Shown here: piece after piece, positions 24,665 to 33,608 of the stretch
How the letters are laid out: every line of letters begins with the position of its first letter
Position numbering within the stretch: position 1 is the stretch's first letter
The notes under the pieces: model-generated
Told to the model about the DNA's origin: nothing
Database searches by the model: none
What the model saw: only the letters and a program-made list of their open reading frames with translations
Assembly: GCF_000403395.2 (NCBI RefSeq)
Contig: NZ_KE159657.1
Span: forward strand, 289,538 to 353,537
DNA: 64,000 nt
Direction of reading: 5' to 3'
Origin: Anaerotruncus sp. G3(2012)
GTDB lineage: Bacteria; Bacillota; Clostridia; Oscillospirales; Ruminococcaceae
Translations under genes and position numbers: made by a program

Positions 24665-25822
24665 ATGCCATTGGTACCACTGCGTGCCATTCTGGAAGCA
24701 ACCGACAGATATCAGTACGCACAGGGAGCGTTCAACGTGAACGCGGTCGCGCAGGCGAAAGCCGCGATTGAAGTGCACGAGATGTTCCGCAGCGCGGCGA
24801 TCCTACAGGGCGCTGACCTCGCAAACGGGTTCATGGGCGGACGCATAGATTTTATGAATGCGACCCTTGAAGATAAGAAGGCCGGCGCAAAAAATATTGC
24901 GGCAGCGGTGAAAAGGTATGGGGAATCCAGCCCGATTCCGATTGCGCTCCATCTCGACCATGGTCGGGACATCGACTCCTGCAAGGCGGCGATTGCGGGC
25001 GGTTACACCAGCGTGATGATCGACGGTTCCAGCCTGCCGTTTGAGCAGAACATTGAGGTCACCCGTGAGGTGGTCAAATATGCGCACGAACGGGGCGTTA
25101 CTGTCGAGGGGGAGCTGGGTGTGCTTGCAGGGGTGGAGGACCATGTGTTCAGCGCCAGTTCGACCTATACCAATCCGCTCGACGCGGTGGAATTTTTCAA
25201 AAAGACCGGTGTAGACTGCCTCGCCATCAGCTACGGCACCATGCATGGCGCCAGCAAGGGGAAGGACGTCAAGCTGCGCAGGGAAATTGCGATTGCAGTA
25301 AAGGAATGCCTGATGCACGAGGGAATCTTCGGTGTACTGGTCAGCCATGGGTCGTCTACCGTCCCGCAGTATATTGTTGACGAGATCAACGCACTCGGCG
25401 GAGAGATCAAAAATGCCTACGGCATCGCGCTCGATCAGCTCAAGGCGGTTTCCAAGTGCGGGATCGGCAAGATCAACGTGGATACCGATATCCGGCTTGC
25501 GGTCACCCGCAACCTCAAGGAGCTGTTCCGTGACCGCCCCGAGCTGCAAAAAAGCGAAAAGGTCGGGAAGATGTACGAGCTTCTCGAGTCGAACAAATCC
25601 GCATTCGATCCGCGCGTATTCCTGCCGCCGATCATGGATACGGTCATGTATGGCACCATCGACCACGACGACCTGTCTGCGGTCACAGGCTGTATCGAGC
25701 GCGGCGTGAAAGAAGTGGTCGGGACACTGATTGTCGAGTTTGGCTGCGTGGGCAAGGCGCCGCTGGTCGAGCGGGTGACACTGGATGAGATGGCGGAGCG
25801 CTACCGCAAGGCCGGGATTTGA
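24665..25822 (+). CDS. class II ketose-bisphosphate aldolase, extended
   Basis: 385 residues. Zn-dependent aldolase fold with HLDHG near residue 98 (metal and catalytic residues), VEGELGVLAG near 145, YGTMHGASKG near 197 and VSHGSSTVP near 227. The last is followed by KINVDTDIRLA for phosphate binding. It is about 100 residues longer than fructose/tagatose-bisphosphate aldolases of about 285 residues, with an extra C-terminal segment (ending near RYRKAGI). Substrate may be fructose 1,6-bisphosphate, tagatose 1,6-bisphosphate or another ketose phosphate. It is 12 bp ahead of the LarA-like gene and downstream of nagA. Confidence 0.85.
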   Translation: MPLVPLRAILEATDRYQYAQGAFNVNAVAQAKAAIEVHEMFRSAAILQGADLANGFMGGRIDFMNATLEDKKAGAKNIAAAVKRYGESSPIPIALHLDHGRDIDSCKAAIAGGYTSVMIDGSSLPFEQNIEVTREVVKYAHERGVTVEGELGVLAGVEDHVFSASSTYTNPLDAVEFFKKTGVDCLAISYGTMHGASKGKDVKLRREIAIAVKECLMHEGIFGVLVSHGSSTVPQYIVDEINALGGEIKNAYGIALDQLKAVSKCGIGKINVDTDIRLAVTRNLKELFRDRPELQKSEKVGKMYELLESNKSAFDPRVFLPPIMDTVMYGTIDHDDLSAVTGCIERGVKEVVGTLIVEFGCVGKAPLVERVTLDEMAERYRKAGI

Positions 25823-25834
25823 GGAGGAAAACAG

Positions 25835-27322
25835 ATGAGACTGGAATTTGAATATGGACACGGCACAATGGCAGCAAACCTGCCGGACACCACCGATGTG
25901 TTTATCCCGGGGCAGACGGTGCCCGATCCGCCCTGTATCCCGGAAGACCGGATTGCCGAGGAGACGCTCAAAAGCATCCGGAATCCGATCGGTATGGAGC
26001 CGCTTTCCCAGCTGGCGCACAAGGGCAGCAAATGCGTCATCGTGTTCCCCGACCGGGTCAAGGGCGGGGAGCAGCCGACCGCGCACCGCAAGGTATCCAT
26101 CCCGCTGATCCTGGACGAGCTTTATGCGGCCGGTGTCGAGAAAAAGGACATCCTGCTGATCTGCTCGAACGGCCTGCACCGCAAGAATACCGAGCAGGAG
26201 GTTCGCGGGGTACTGGGGGAGAAGCTGTTCAACGAGTTCTGGTATACCCATCAGATCATCAACCATGACAGCGAGGACTACGACCATCTGGTTGATCTCG
26301 GCACCACCGAGCGGGGGGACCCGGTGCTCATGAACAAATATGTCTATGATGCGGATGTTGCGGTCCTGATCGGCCATGTACAGGGCAATCCGTACGGCGG
26401 CTACTCGGGCGGTTATAAACACTGCGCGACCGGCATCACCCATTGGCGGTCGATCGCGAGCCACCATGTTCCGCAGGTCATGCACCGTCCCGACTTTGTC
26501 CCGGTCAGCGGCACCAGCCTGATGCGCACCAAGTTTGACGAAATCGGTATGCATATGGAAAAATGCATGGGCAAGAAGTTCTTCTGCTGCGACGCGGTGC
26601 TCGACACCAAATCCAGGCAGATTTCGGTCTACAGCGGTTATGCCAAAGAGATGATGCCGATTAGCTGGAAGGATGCGGATAAGCGCACCTATGTCCACTG
26701 GGCGGAGAAAAAGTATGATGTATTGGTGTTCGGGATGCCGCAGTTCTTCCACTACGGGGAAGGGATGGGGACCAACCCGATCATGCTGATGCAGGCGCTT
26801 TCGGCGCAGGTGATCCGCCACAAACGGATCATGAGCGACCACTGTGTGATTATCTGCTCCTCCCTCTGCAACGGCTATTTCCATGACGAGCTGTGGCCTT
26901 ATCTGCGGGAGATGTATGAGATGTTCCAGCATGACCAGATGAACACGCTGCCGGACATGAACCGCTATGGTGAGTATTTTGCGACCAATGAGGAATATAT
27001 CCGCAAGTACCGCTATTGCAACGCATTCCATCCGTTCCATGGGTTCAGCATGATTGCCTGCGGCCATATCGCGGAGATGAACACATCGGCGATCTATCTT
27101 GTGGGCGCACAGGAGCCGGGCTATGCCCGCGGGATGGGGCTGAAAACCCGTCCGACCTTTGAGGAAGCGCTTGAGGATGCGAAGAAAAAATTTGTCGGGC
27201 CGAACCCGAACATCCTTGCCCTGCCGCTGACCTTCAAAACGGCGTCAGTGCATCTCTGCATGAAAGACCCTGCGCAAAACAGCGCGGCAGCCGATATGGG
27301 CAGCCATCCCTGCTGCGGCTGA
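25835..27322 (+). CDS. LarA-family protein (nickel-pincer racemase/epimerase homologue)
   Basis: 495 residues. It has the LarA layout: an N-terminal domain (FEYGHGTMAANLPD), CSNGLHRKNT near residue 112, and GHVQGNPYGGYSGGYKHCATGI near 180, which matches the conserved GYSGGxK region whose Lys is attached to the nickel-pincer nucleotide in lactate racemase. Relatives racemise or epimerise alpha-hydroxy acids, including sugar acids. It is longer than LarA (about 425). The cofactor genes larB, larC and larE are not in the window. Coupling to an aldolase and nagA suggests a sugar-acid substrate, but none can be named. GAGGAGGAAA precedes ATG 25835. Confidence 0.82.
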   Translation: MRLEFEYGHGTMAANLPDTTDVFIPGQTVPDPPCIPEDRIAEETLKSIRNPIGMEPLSQLAHKGSKCVIVFPDRVKGGEQPTAHRKVSIPLILDELYAAGVEKKDILLICSNGLHRKNTEQEVRGVLGEKLFNEFWYTHQIINHDSEDYDHLVDLGTTERGDPVLMNKYVYDADVAVLIGHVQGNPYGGYSGGYKHCATGITHWRSIASHHVPQVMHRPDFVPVSGTSLMRTKFDEIGMHMEKCMGKKFFCCDAVLDTKSRQISVYSGYAKEMMPISWKDADKRTYVHWAEKKYDVLVFGMPQFFHYGEGMGTNPIMLMQALSAQVIRHKRIMSDHCVIICSSLCNGYFHDELWPYLREMYEMFQHDQMNTLPDMNRYGEYFATNEEYIRKYRYCNAFHPFHGFSMIACGHIAEMNTSAIYLVGAQEPGYARGMGLKTRPTFEEALEDAKKKFVGPNPNILALPLTFKTASVHLCMKDPAQNSAAADMGSHPCCG

Positions 27323-27373
27323 TTACAGAGAACGGTTCGGCTCCTCTGCGGAAGCGCCGTCCTGATGAAAAGG

Positions 27374-27413
27374 AACACCCTCTATGCAGAAAACAGACTG
27401 CATAGAGGGTGTT
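27374..27413 (+). terminator. terminator-like hairpin after the LarA-like gene
   Basis: Perfect 16-bp stem AACACCCTCTATGCAG/CTGCATAGAGGGTGTT with an eight-base loop. The following GTTATC is not a strong T run. Nothing else is recognised up to 27650, which becomes very AT-rich. Confidence 0.65.
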
Positions 27414-27654
27414 GTTATCAGGTGTGGGCGAGTGGAAAACAACAGGATCCTTTTGCTTTTAAATCGGAACAGGCGCGAATCCGAACGGTTTGTGCGGGGA
27501 TGTATGCCCAGGAATGGCAGAATTATTCCTAGTGTTTAGTGGAATCGGCTGTATATCTTTAGAAACTGTTTAAAAAATCAAATTTTAATTTTATATATTA
27601 AATTAAATTATGAATTATAGACAATAAAAATGACAATATGGTAACAAAATCCTC

Positions 27655-27683
27655 TTGAAAAAGTCTTGTGGCCCGGTTATACT
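27655..27683 (+). promoter_or_regulatory. promoter for the surface protein
   Basis: TTGAAA (27655-27660) and TATACT (27678-27683), 17 bp apart, preceded by about 110 bp of A/T-rich DNA that could act as an UP-like element. Confidence 0.75.
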
Positions 27684-27755
27684 GAGACACGTTCCAAGCG
27701 GCCCGGACGACGGACGCCGCGGATCAAAACTTTTCTTTCAGGAGGATCCTAAACC

Positions 27756-29033
27756 ATGAAAAAAGCGATTGCTATGCTGCTTGCAGTTTCTGCGACTATG
27801 GCCCTCGGCGTGACCGCCCTTGCGGATGACGTGGCCCAGGTGGCCGACACCGGGTCGAGCTCTTCCGATGTTTCTTCGGACAATAGCTCTTCGGACGCTT
27901 CGTCTGACAACAGCTCTTCCGACACCTCGTCTGACAACACTTCTTCCGATAACAGCTCTTCGGATGCATCTTCGGACAACAGCTCTTCGGACAACTCTTC
28001 CAGCTCTGAGGACGAGACCCCGGTGGGTGAGCCCTCTTCCCTGGTCTTCCACTCGGATGAGGACGGCACTGTCCTCGGTGAAGACCTCCTCGAGCCGGGC
28101 AGAGAGTACCGGTTCCCGGCATACGTTGAGTTTGGCGGCCAGAGAGCGAAGGTCGCAGTCAGCGACGAGCTGCTCAAGGACTACAAGTTCAATTACACCC
28201 GCGTGACCGCTTCGGGCGTCAAGACCTTCAAGATCGAGGAGCGCAAAGGCGTTTACTATCTGATCATCGAGACCAAGGACACCACCCCGACCAAGCCGGT
28301 TGACGTGAAGTACAATGTCAAGCTGGTCCGCAAATCCAACAATATCTCGGTATTCAGCCAGGAGGTCAAATTCTCCTACGGCTATGACGAGAGCAACGAC
28401 GATTATATCAATGATCTGGACAAGGGCGATATCGTCGAGATCGACAACAACCGTCCGGTTATCACCAAAGAGCAGTTCAACAAGATTGCGAAACTCAACG
28501 ATTATAAGAACGTCACTCTGGCGGGTGCCGGCTGGCAGTTCACTGTCAATGTGACCGACGAGACCACCAAGAACATGGTCTTCACCAACGCTGGTGTCAA
28601 AGAGATCATGGCAAAATATCCGGATCAGGACTTCAAGTTCTTCCGGTTCGGCGGCAAACCGTCCTTCAACTCGACCGGTAAGGTCGCGCTGGATGTCTCG
28701 GACATCGTGGACGACTACGAGAGCCTGAACCTCTACCGCTATGCGAACGGCCGCGTCTACCAGCTGAACGCGTCCTACAATGCAGCGGATGAGACTCTGG
28801 AGTTCCGTACCAACAAGCTCGATACCTTCTTTGTCACCGACAGGTCGATCAAAGACGGCACCATTATCGACGAGAACGTTGTGTCTGGCGGCAGCAATGC
28901 TGACAGCAACGTCAACACCGACAAGAACAACCCGGGCACCGGTGCTGGCGACATGATCAACGCGGCTGTTATGGCAGGGATCGCTTCCCTTGCGGCTGCT
29001 GGCGCGATCGCAGCAAACAAAAAATCCAAATAA
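27756..29033 (+). CDS. secreted Ser/Asp-repeat surface protein with sorting-like C-terminus
   Basis: 425 residues. Signal peptide MKKAIAMLLAVSATMALG...ALA, then residues about 32-90 are a low-complexity stretch of SSSDxSSDN-type repeats (27855-28010). Residues about 95-390 form an unrecognised beta-rich region. The tail reads NPGTGAGD, a hydrophobic segment, then KKSK. This resembles an NPxTG/LPxTG sortase signal with membrane span and positive end. Ser-Asp repeats act as wall-spanning stalks in other Gram-positives. AGGAGG precedes ATG 27756. Single-gene unit with its own strong promoter and terminator. Specific function unknown. Confidence 0.82.
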   Translation: MKKAIAMLLAVSATMALGVTALADDVAQVADTGSSSSDVSSDNSSSDASSDNSSSDTSSDNTSSDNSSSDASSDNSSSDNSSSSEDETPVGEPSSLVFHSDEDGTVLGEDLLEPGREYRFPAYVEFGGQRAKVAVSDELLKDYKFNYTRVTASGVKTFKIEERKGVYYLIIETKDTTPTKPVDVKYNVKLVRKSNNISVFSQEVKFSYGYDESNDDYINDLDKGDIVEIDNNRPVITKEQFNKIAKLNDYKNVTLAGAGWQFTVNVTDETTKNMVFTNAGVKEIMAKYPDQDFKFFRFGGKPSFNSTGKVALDVSDIVDDYESLNLYRYANGRVYQLNASYNAADETLEFRTNKLDTFFVTDRSIKDGTIIDENVVSGGSNADSNVNTDKNNPGTGAGDMINAAVMAGIASLAAAGAIAANKKSK

Positions 29034-29056
29034 GTACATCTTTGTAAAAAACAATC

Positions 29057-29083
29057 TGCCGCCCCAATCGGGGCGGCATTTTT
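29057..29083 (+). terminator. intrinsic terminator of the surface protein gene
   Basis: TGCCGCCCC/GGGGCGGCA stem, AATC loop, then five T. Confidence 0.9.
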
Positions 29084-29180
29084 GATTATAATGCGCAGGG
29101 ACTGTTTGAAGAATCGCAATGAGCGTTTTTTGCTATCAAAAGCGATATTTTTGCGCCGAAGTACAGCTGTTAAACACCTC

Positions 29181-29441
29181 TCATTTCGGGTCGATGCGAT
29201 GCATCGGCTGCGGGGAGCCGCTTTGCATACCGTCTTCACCGCGCATATCTCGCACCTGCTCCCGCAGTACCCGGACCTCCCAACTCAAATTCCGCAGCTC
29301 ATCCTGTAGATGTTCCGTCTGCTCGATCGCCCGGCCAAGCGACATGGAAACCATAATTGCAAAAACGACCAGCCCCCAAAATACACCAAAGAAATGGGCA
29401 ATCAGTGCGACCCAGAATCCCGCAACCATCATGCGAATCAT
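29181..29441 (-). CDS. small membrane protein with coiled coil, unknown function
   Basis: 86 residues. One N-terminal membrane helix (about residues 5-32, rich in Val/Phe/Gly), then a heptad-like charged helix (EQTEHLQDELRNLSWEVRVL) and a Pro/Ser/Gly tail ending MHRIDPK. AGAAGGAGGGTCATTC directly precedes ATG on the minus strand, so translation is well supported. It is convergent with the surface protein gene. No family is recognised. Confidence 0.7.
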   Translation of the reverse strand: MIRMMVAGFWVALIAHFFGVFWGLVVFAIMVSMSLGRAIEQTEHLQDELRNLSWEVRVLREQVRDMRGEDGMQSGSPQPMHRIDPK

Positions 29442-29599
29442 GAATGACCCTCCTTCTCAGCATTTTGCATTTTATAAGAAATTATAGCAGAAGCGGGTCC
29501 CATTCGCAAGTAAGAGGTATTGCCATCGACACGCATGAAACCGCGTAAAAGAGTAGTTTGCCTCTATGGAGGTGCTGTATGCATGGTTCAACAAGATGC

Positions 29600-29639
29600 A
29601 ATCCCGTGGATTCTGTCATTGGGCCGAATCCACGGGATT
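29600..29639 (-). terminator. 14-bp inverted repeat after the M20 gene
   Basis: AATCCCGTGGATTC and GAATCCACGGGATT are perfect inverted arms separated by 12 bases. It lies about 75 bases after the end of the minus-strand M20 gene and may terminate it; T-runs are weak on both strands. Nothing else is recognised in 29442-29712. Confidence 0.45.
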
Positions 29640-29712
29640 TTATGAGGCTTTCCTATAGGAAGATAAGCCTGCTGGCAACCAGAGCGTTTCGGGCAGGGGC
29701 CACCCTTACCGG

Positions 29713-30888
29713 TTACAGGTTTGTGCACTTGTTGTTCTGGAATTCCATCTGGATTTCAGACAGGCGTTCCGGCTCCTGGATCAGATCGCAGGCGACGCCG
29801 CAGAGCACCTTTGCAGCAATCACAACCGCCTCGTGCGCCTCTTCCCCCTTACCCGCCTGGAGGAACTCCAGCGAATGGGAGGATGTCCCAGGCGGGACCA
29901 TGGCTACCCGTATACAGCTTCCCGGAACCTCATACATAACATTGCTGAAATCGGAAGAACCGGTTTTTTCACGGGGAGGGCTGAGCCTAGGTGCCTGAAC
30001 CAGTTCTGCATTCTCCATCAGAAGCTGATTCAGTTTCAGAACCGGAATCTTATTCGCCAGCCGATCCCCTTCTTTCAGGTCGTAGGTCACGTCGGCAATG
30101 AGCGCCGCGCCTTCAATGATTTTCCGGAACCGTTCCACCACCTGATCCAGCGCTTTGCGGGAGTAGGAGCGCAGGGAGAACCGCCCGATTGCGGTGTCCG
30201 GGACTACATTGGCAGGGCCGGGGGACTGGGTAATGGTATAGTGCATCCGGGTGTCCTCCGGGACATGCTCCCGCAGGAATTCCACCCCCTGGAAGGCCAC
30301 AAGAAGCGCGTCCAGCGCACTGCGGCCGTCCTCCGGCTTCAGGGCAGCATGGGCTTTCCTGCCGTGAAAGGTGACGGTAAAGCTGGACATAGCCATCGAC
30401 TTCACATCCACAGTGGTGGTGGGGGAGCCATGCATCATCAATGCCACGTCAATGTCTTTAAAGCAGCCATTTTCCAGCATCCGCAGTTTTCCATGGGTAG
30501 TCTCTTCGGCGGGCGTGCCATAGACTACCACAGTATAGGGCATTTCTCCGGCGCATACCTTCAGGGCCTGAGCCGCTCCCACGATGGCAGGACCCTGCAT
30601 ATGGTGCCCGCAGGCGTGGCCCAGCCCCTCCAGGGCGTCATACTCACACAACAGCCCGATCCGAGGGCCACCCTCTCCGTTCTGAAAAACTGCCCGAAAG
30701 GAGGTGGCGATCCCTCCCACACCGTGTTCAACCTGAAATCCACATTGGGTCAGATAGCCGGTGATGGCTTTTTCTGCCGAAACTTCCTGAAATCCCAGCT
30801 CCGGATGATCATAGATATTGTCAGCCATGGTCAGGAGGGCTGAACGCTGGCTCTCAACTGTCTGGAAAAGCTCGTCTTTTGTCATCAT
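29713..30888 (-). CDS. M20-family amidohydrolase (AbgB/peptidase M20D-like)
   Basis: 391 residues. Metal-site motifs: HPELGFQE near residue 28, the GHACGHHMQGPA cluster near 92, GTPAEETTHGK near 125 with the catalytic/metal Glu pair, and MMHGS near 152. The lid domain (AMSSFTVTFHGRKAHA) follows. This group hydrolyses N-acyl or peptide-like amides, such as p-aminobenzoyl-glutamate or N-acetyl amino acids. AAGGAGG is eight bases before ATG 30888. It is the distal gene after the YfcC-type carrier on the same strand, so the carrier probably imports its substrate. Confidence 0.88.
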   Translation of the reverse strand: MMTKDELFQTVESQRSALLTMADNIYDHPELGFQEVSAEKAITGYLTQCGFQVEHGVGGIATSFRAVFQNGEGGPRIGLLCEYDALEGLGHACGHHMQGPAIVGAAQALKVCAGEMPYTVVVYGTPAEETTHGKLRMLENGCFKDIDVALMMHGSPTTTVDVKSMAMSSFTVTFHGRKAHAALKPEDGRSALDALLVAFQGVEFLREHVPEDTRMHYTITQSPGPANVVPDTAIGRFSLRSYSRKALDQVVERFRKIIEGAALIADVTYDLKEGDRLANKIPVLKLNQLLMENAELVQAPRLSPPREKTGSSDFSNVMYEVPGSCIRVAMVPPGTSSHSLEFLQAGKGEEAHEAVVIAAKVLCGVACDLIQEPERLSEIQMEFQNNKCTNL

Positions 30889-30992
30889 TTCTGGATCCTC
30901 CTTGGATTTTTCAAGCCTGCGGCAACCCCGCCGCAGGCCCGAAAAGAACCATTTTCTGATTTTTTTTCAATAGGTTCATTCGAAACAGGTTA

Positions 30993-32393
30993 TCAGGCCA
31001 AACGGATAAACTGTGCAATGCTGACCAGGATGCAGCCGGTTACACACCAGATCAGGAACAGCTTCCACATGAATTTCATCCACTTGTCATAGGGTACGTT
31101 GGCCGCACCGATCAACCCCATCAGAGCGGTGGAGGTAGGCAGGACATAGTTGCAGAAGCCGTCTCCAAAGTTAAAAGCGAGAATCGCGGTCTGGCGGGTC
31201 ATGCCGACCAGATCGGCCACAGGCAGGAACAGAGGCATGACCACTGCGGCCTGACCGGAACCGGAGGTGATGAAGCAGTTGATGACGATGTTGAGCAGGA
31301 ACATCACAGGGGCTTGAAGGAAGGAGGGCACCACGTTCAGGACACCCGCCATCGCATAGACGATGGTGTCGATGATTCCGCCGGCGGAGAGGACCGCGGC
31401 GATCGCCCGGGCCAGGCCGATAATCAGGGCCGCGCCCAGCATCGTCTTGCATCCAACCACCAGACCCTTGGCGATGGCGGAAGGACCTTTCTTGTCGAGC
31501 AGGCCGACAATTACCGTCAACCACAGGAACATGGCCGCAAAGTTGGCCATTTCCCAATCCAGGTTCAGGCCCCCGTAGACGATGAGACCGAGCGCGCCGA
31601 CCACGACTGCCAGGATCGCCCAGCGCCGCCAGGTCATGGTGCCGAAGGAATCCAGGTCCGCATTGTTTTTCATCTCGTTCTGCTGGTCCAGCTCATACAT
31701 GGGACTCAGCTGGGGGTCTTTCTGGATTTTCATGGCATAGCGGATCAGATAGGCATTCGTGATAATATAGAATACCACCAGGCATACGAACCGGTATCCG
31801 ATGCCGGAGTAGGGCTGCAGACCAGCGATCTCCTGCGCAACAAGGGTGGTATTGATCTGAAGGGTGCCGGTGGAGAACCCGATAGCGCCGCCCAGAAGGA
31901 TGATGCCCACGCCCACAATCGAGTCAAGCCCCAGTGCGTAGGAGAGCATCAGGGTGATGGGAACAAAGGGGATAAACAGGTTCACGCCCTGGGAGGTGCC
32001 GATGGCTGTGAACACCAGCGTCAGAATCGGGATGAAGATGTATAGCCGCGAGGAAAACCTTCTTGCCACCTTGGCCACCGATGCCTGAAGCGCGCCGCTC
32101 TCGGTCACCATATGGAATGCGCCGCCTGCAAACAGGATGACCAGAATCAGGTCGATGGATTTGGAAAACCCGGTGACCACATAGTCCATGATGGCCCAAG
32201 GGGTGACGGGTGTGCTCTCCACAAGATGGAAGCTGCTCGGGTCAATCAGTTTTTTCCCGGTAGCCGCGTCTTCAACCCGCACATATTCGCCGGACGGGAT
32301 GAGCCAGGTCAGCACAACAGCAGCCAGGATGATGACGAAGATGATGACCAGTGTGTGTGGCATTTTAAATGCTTTTTTTGCTTTTGGTTCCAT
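30993..32393 (-). CDS. YfcC-family membrane carrier
   Basis: 466 residues, about 12 membrane helices. Opens MEPKAKKAFKMPHTLVI and has PSGEYVRVEDAATGKKLIDP in the first loop, typical of the YfcC/AbgT-like anaerobic dicarboxylate or amino-acid carrier group. GGSGQA-like motifs (TSGSGQAAVVMPL) recur in the second half. AGGAGG lies upstream of ATG 32393. It is transcribed with the M20 hydrolase and divergently from a LysR regulator, a common import-and-cleave arrangement. Substrate unknown. Confidence 0.82.
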   Translation of the reverse strand: MEPKAKKAFKMPHTLVIIFVIILAAVVLTWLIPSGEYVRVEDAATGKKLIDPSSFHLVESTPVTPWAIMDYVVTGFSKSIDLILVILFAGGAFHMVTESGALQASVAKVARRFSSRLYIFIPILTLVFTAIGTSQGVNLFIPFVPITLMLSYALGLDSIVGVGIILLGGAIGFSTGTLQINTTLVAQEIAGLQPYSGIGYRFVCLVVFYIITNAYLIRYAMKIQKDPQLSPMYELDQQNEMKNNADLDSFGTMTWRRWAILAVVVGALGLIVYGGLNLDWEMANFAAMFLWLTVIVGLLDKKGPSAIAKGLVVGCKTMLGAALIIGLARAIAAVLSAGGIIDTIVYAMAGVLNVVPSFLQAPVMFLLNIVINCFITSGSGQAAVVMPLFLPVADLVGMTRQTAILAFNFGDGFCNYVLPTSTALMGLIGAANVPYDKWMKFMWKLFLIWCVTGCILVSIAQFIRLA

Positions 32394-32521
32394 AAGTTTC
32401 TTTCCTCCTCTTCTTGGTCCTGCCGGGCAGGGGACTCACCGCTTCCCAACCAGAGGTTCCCAGCCTGACAGCTTTATCAGGACACCAACGCAGAAAAGCC
32501 TTGCCGCTTTTCCTGACATTC

Positions 32522-32586
32522 AGTATAATGGAATGGCAGAATAACGCAAATCATCTCGCTTTTTAGGTGGTATAAGAAAAACTTAT
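32522..32586 (-). promoter_or_regulatory. carrier promoter with LysR-type box at about -65
   Basis: On the minus strand TTGCGT (32549-32544) and TATACT (32527-32522) are 16 bp apart. The dyad ATAAG-N5-CTTAT (32572-32586, a T-N11-A type LysR box) is centred about 65 bp upstream of the predicted start, the classical LysR recognition position. It also lies 26 bp before the divergent lysR start, fitting autoregulation. Confidence 0.65.
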
Positions 32587-32612
32587 GGTTGGTACGCGGA
32601 GGAGGCTGTTTT

Positions 32613-33557
32613 ATGAATCTGAAGGAGCAGCACTATATTGTGACACTGGCCGACTGCGGCAGCATGACCCGGGCCGCAAACCGTCTCGGGGTGACCCAGC
32701 CAGCCCTGTCCTCCTATTTGTCCTCTGTGGAGAACGGGCTGGGATACCCGCTGTTTGAACGTACCGGGAAGAGGCTGGTGCCCACCTATCTGGGGGAGGT
32801 ATATCTGGAAAAAGCCCGAAAAATACTGGCGCTTGGGGCAGAATTTGACATCCAGCATGACCTTGTGCTGCATGGGCATCGGGGACGCCTGCGGGTGGGC
32901 TTCCCCATACGGCGCTCTCCACAGCTGGTGCCATCGGTGTTGAAAACCTTCCAGAACCTCTATCCGCATGTAGAGCTTGTGATCTATGAAGGCAACATCA
33001 AAACCATGGGGGAGCTTCTGAGCACCGACCAGCTTGACCTGATGCTGTGCAATGCGGTCCAGCCCGATCAAAAGTTCGAATATACCCTTTTAGACCACGA
33101 TCCGGTGCTTTTTCTGGCGCCAAGGGACCACCCCTTGTGCGGCTATGCGAAATACCGGGAGGGGTTTGCCTGCCCGTGGATCGACCTGAAACTGTTTCAA
33201 CAGGAAGTTTTTATCCTACAGCACAACGACCAGAGCCTGCGTCAATATTCCGATGAGCTGCTGCGGCAGGCAGGGGCAACCCCCCATCGCACCACTCTGA
33301 TCCGCAATATCGAGACAGCCGCCCAGATGACGGCAAGCGGCCTTGGTGTTTCCTTCTGCCTGAAAAGCTACCTGCGGGATATGCGGTTTATTCAGACACC
33401 CCAGGTTTTCTCGGTGGGGGAGCGGCAGCTGTCCGCCGATTTTTCGGCGGCGTACCCCAGGGGCAGCAGGCCCTCGGAACATGCAGTCCACTTGATAGAA
33501 CTTATCAGGGAACTGGTGGGGATGGAGGAAAACCCGCTCCACAAATTCTTTCTTTGA
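32613..33557 (+). CDS. LysR-family transcriptional regulator (carrier/M20 unit)
   Basis: 314 residues. N-terminal winged helix-turn-helix (HYIVTLADCGSMTRAANRLG, then TQPALSSYL) and a C-terminal periplasmic-binding-like effector domain from about residue 90. ATG 32613 is preceded by GGAGGAGG. It is divergent from the YfcC-type carrier and M20 gene and most likely activates them in response to their substrate. The putative box in the shared region supports this; the effector is unknown. Confidence 0.9.
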   Translation: MNLKEQHYIVTLADCGSMTRAANRLGVTQPALSSYLSSVENGLGYPLFERTGKRLVPTYLGEVYLEKARKILALGAEFDIQHDLVLHGHRGRLRVGFPIRRSPQLVPSVLKTFQNLYPHVELVIYEGNIKTMGELLSTDQLDLMLCNAVQPDQKFEYTLLDHDPVLFLAPRDHPLCGYAKYREGFACPWIDLKLFQQEVFILQHNDQSLRQYSDELLRQAGATPHRTTLIRNIETAAQMTASGLGVSFCLKSYLRDMRFIQTPQVFSVGERQLSADFSAAYPRGSRPSEHAVHLIELIRELVGMEENPLHKFFL

Positions 33558-33608
33558 ATTTTGTGCAACTTTTTTCGGTGACCGCCGGACGACTTGGAAA
33601 CAAGCGCA

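Noticed and set aside
24803..27067. A 754-codon open frame on the minus strand across the aldolase and LarA-like genes
   Set aside because: It is antisense to two well-supported genes, has no family resemblance and no ribosome site. High GC gives few stop codons on the opposite strand.
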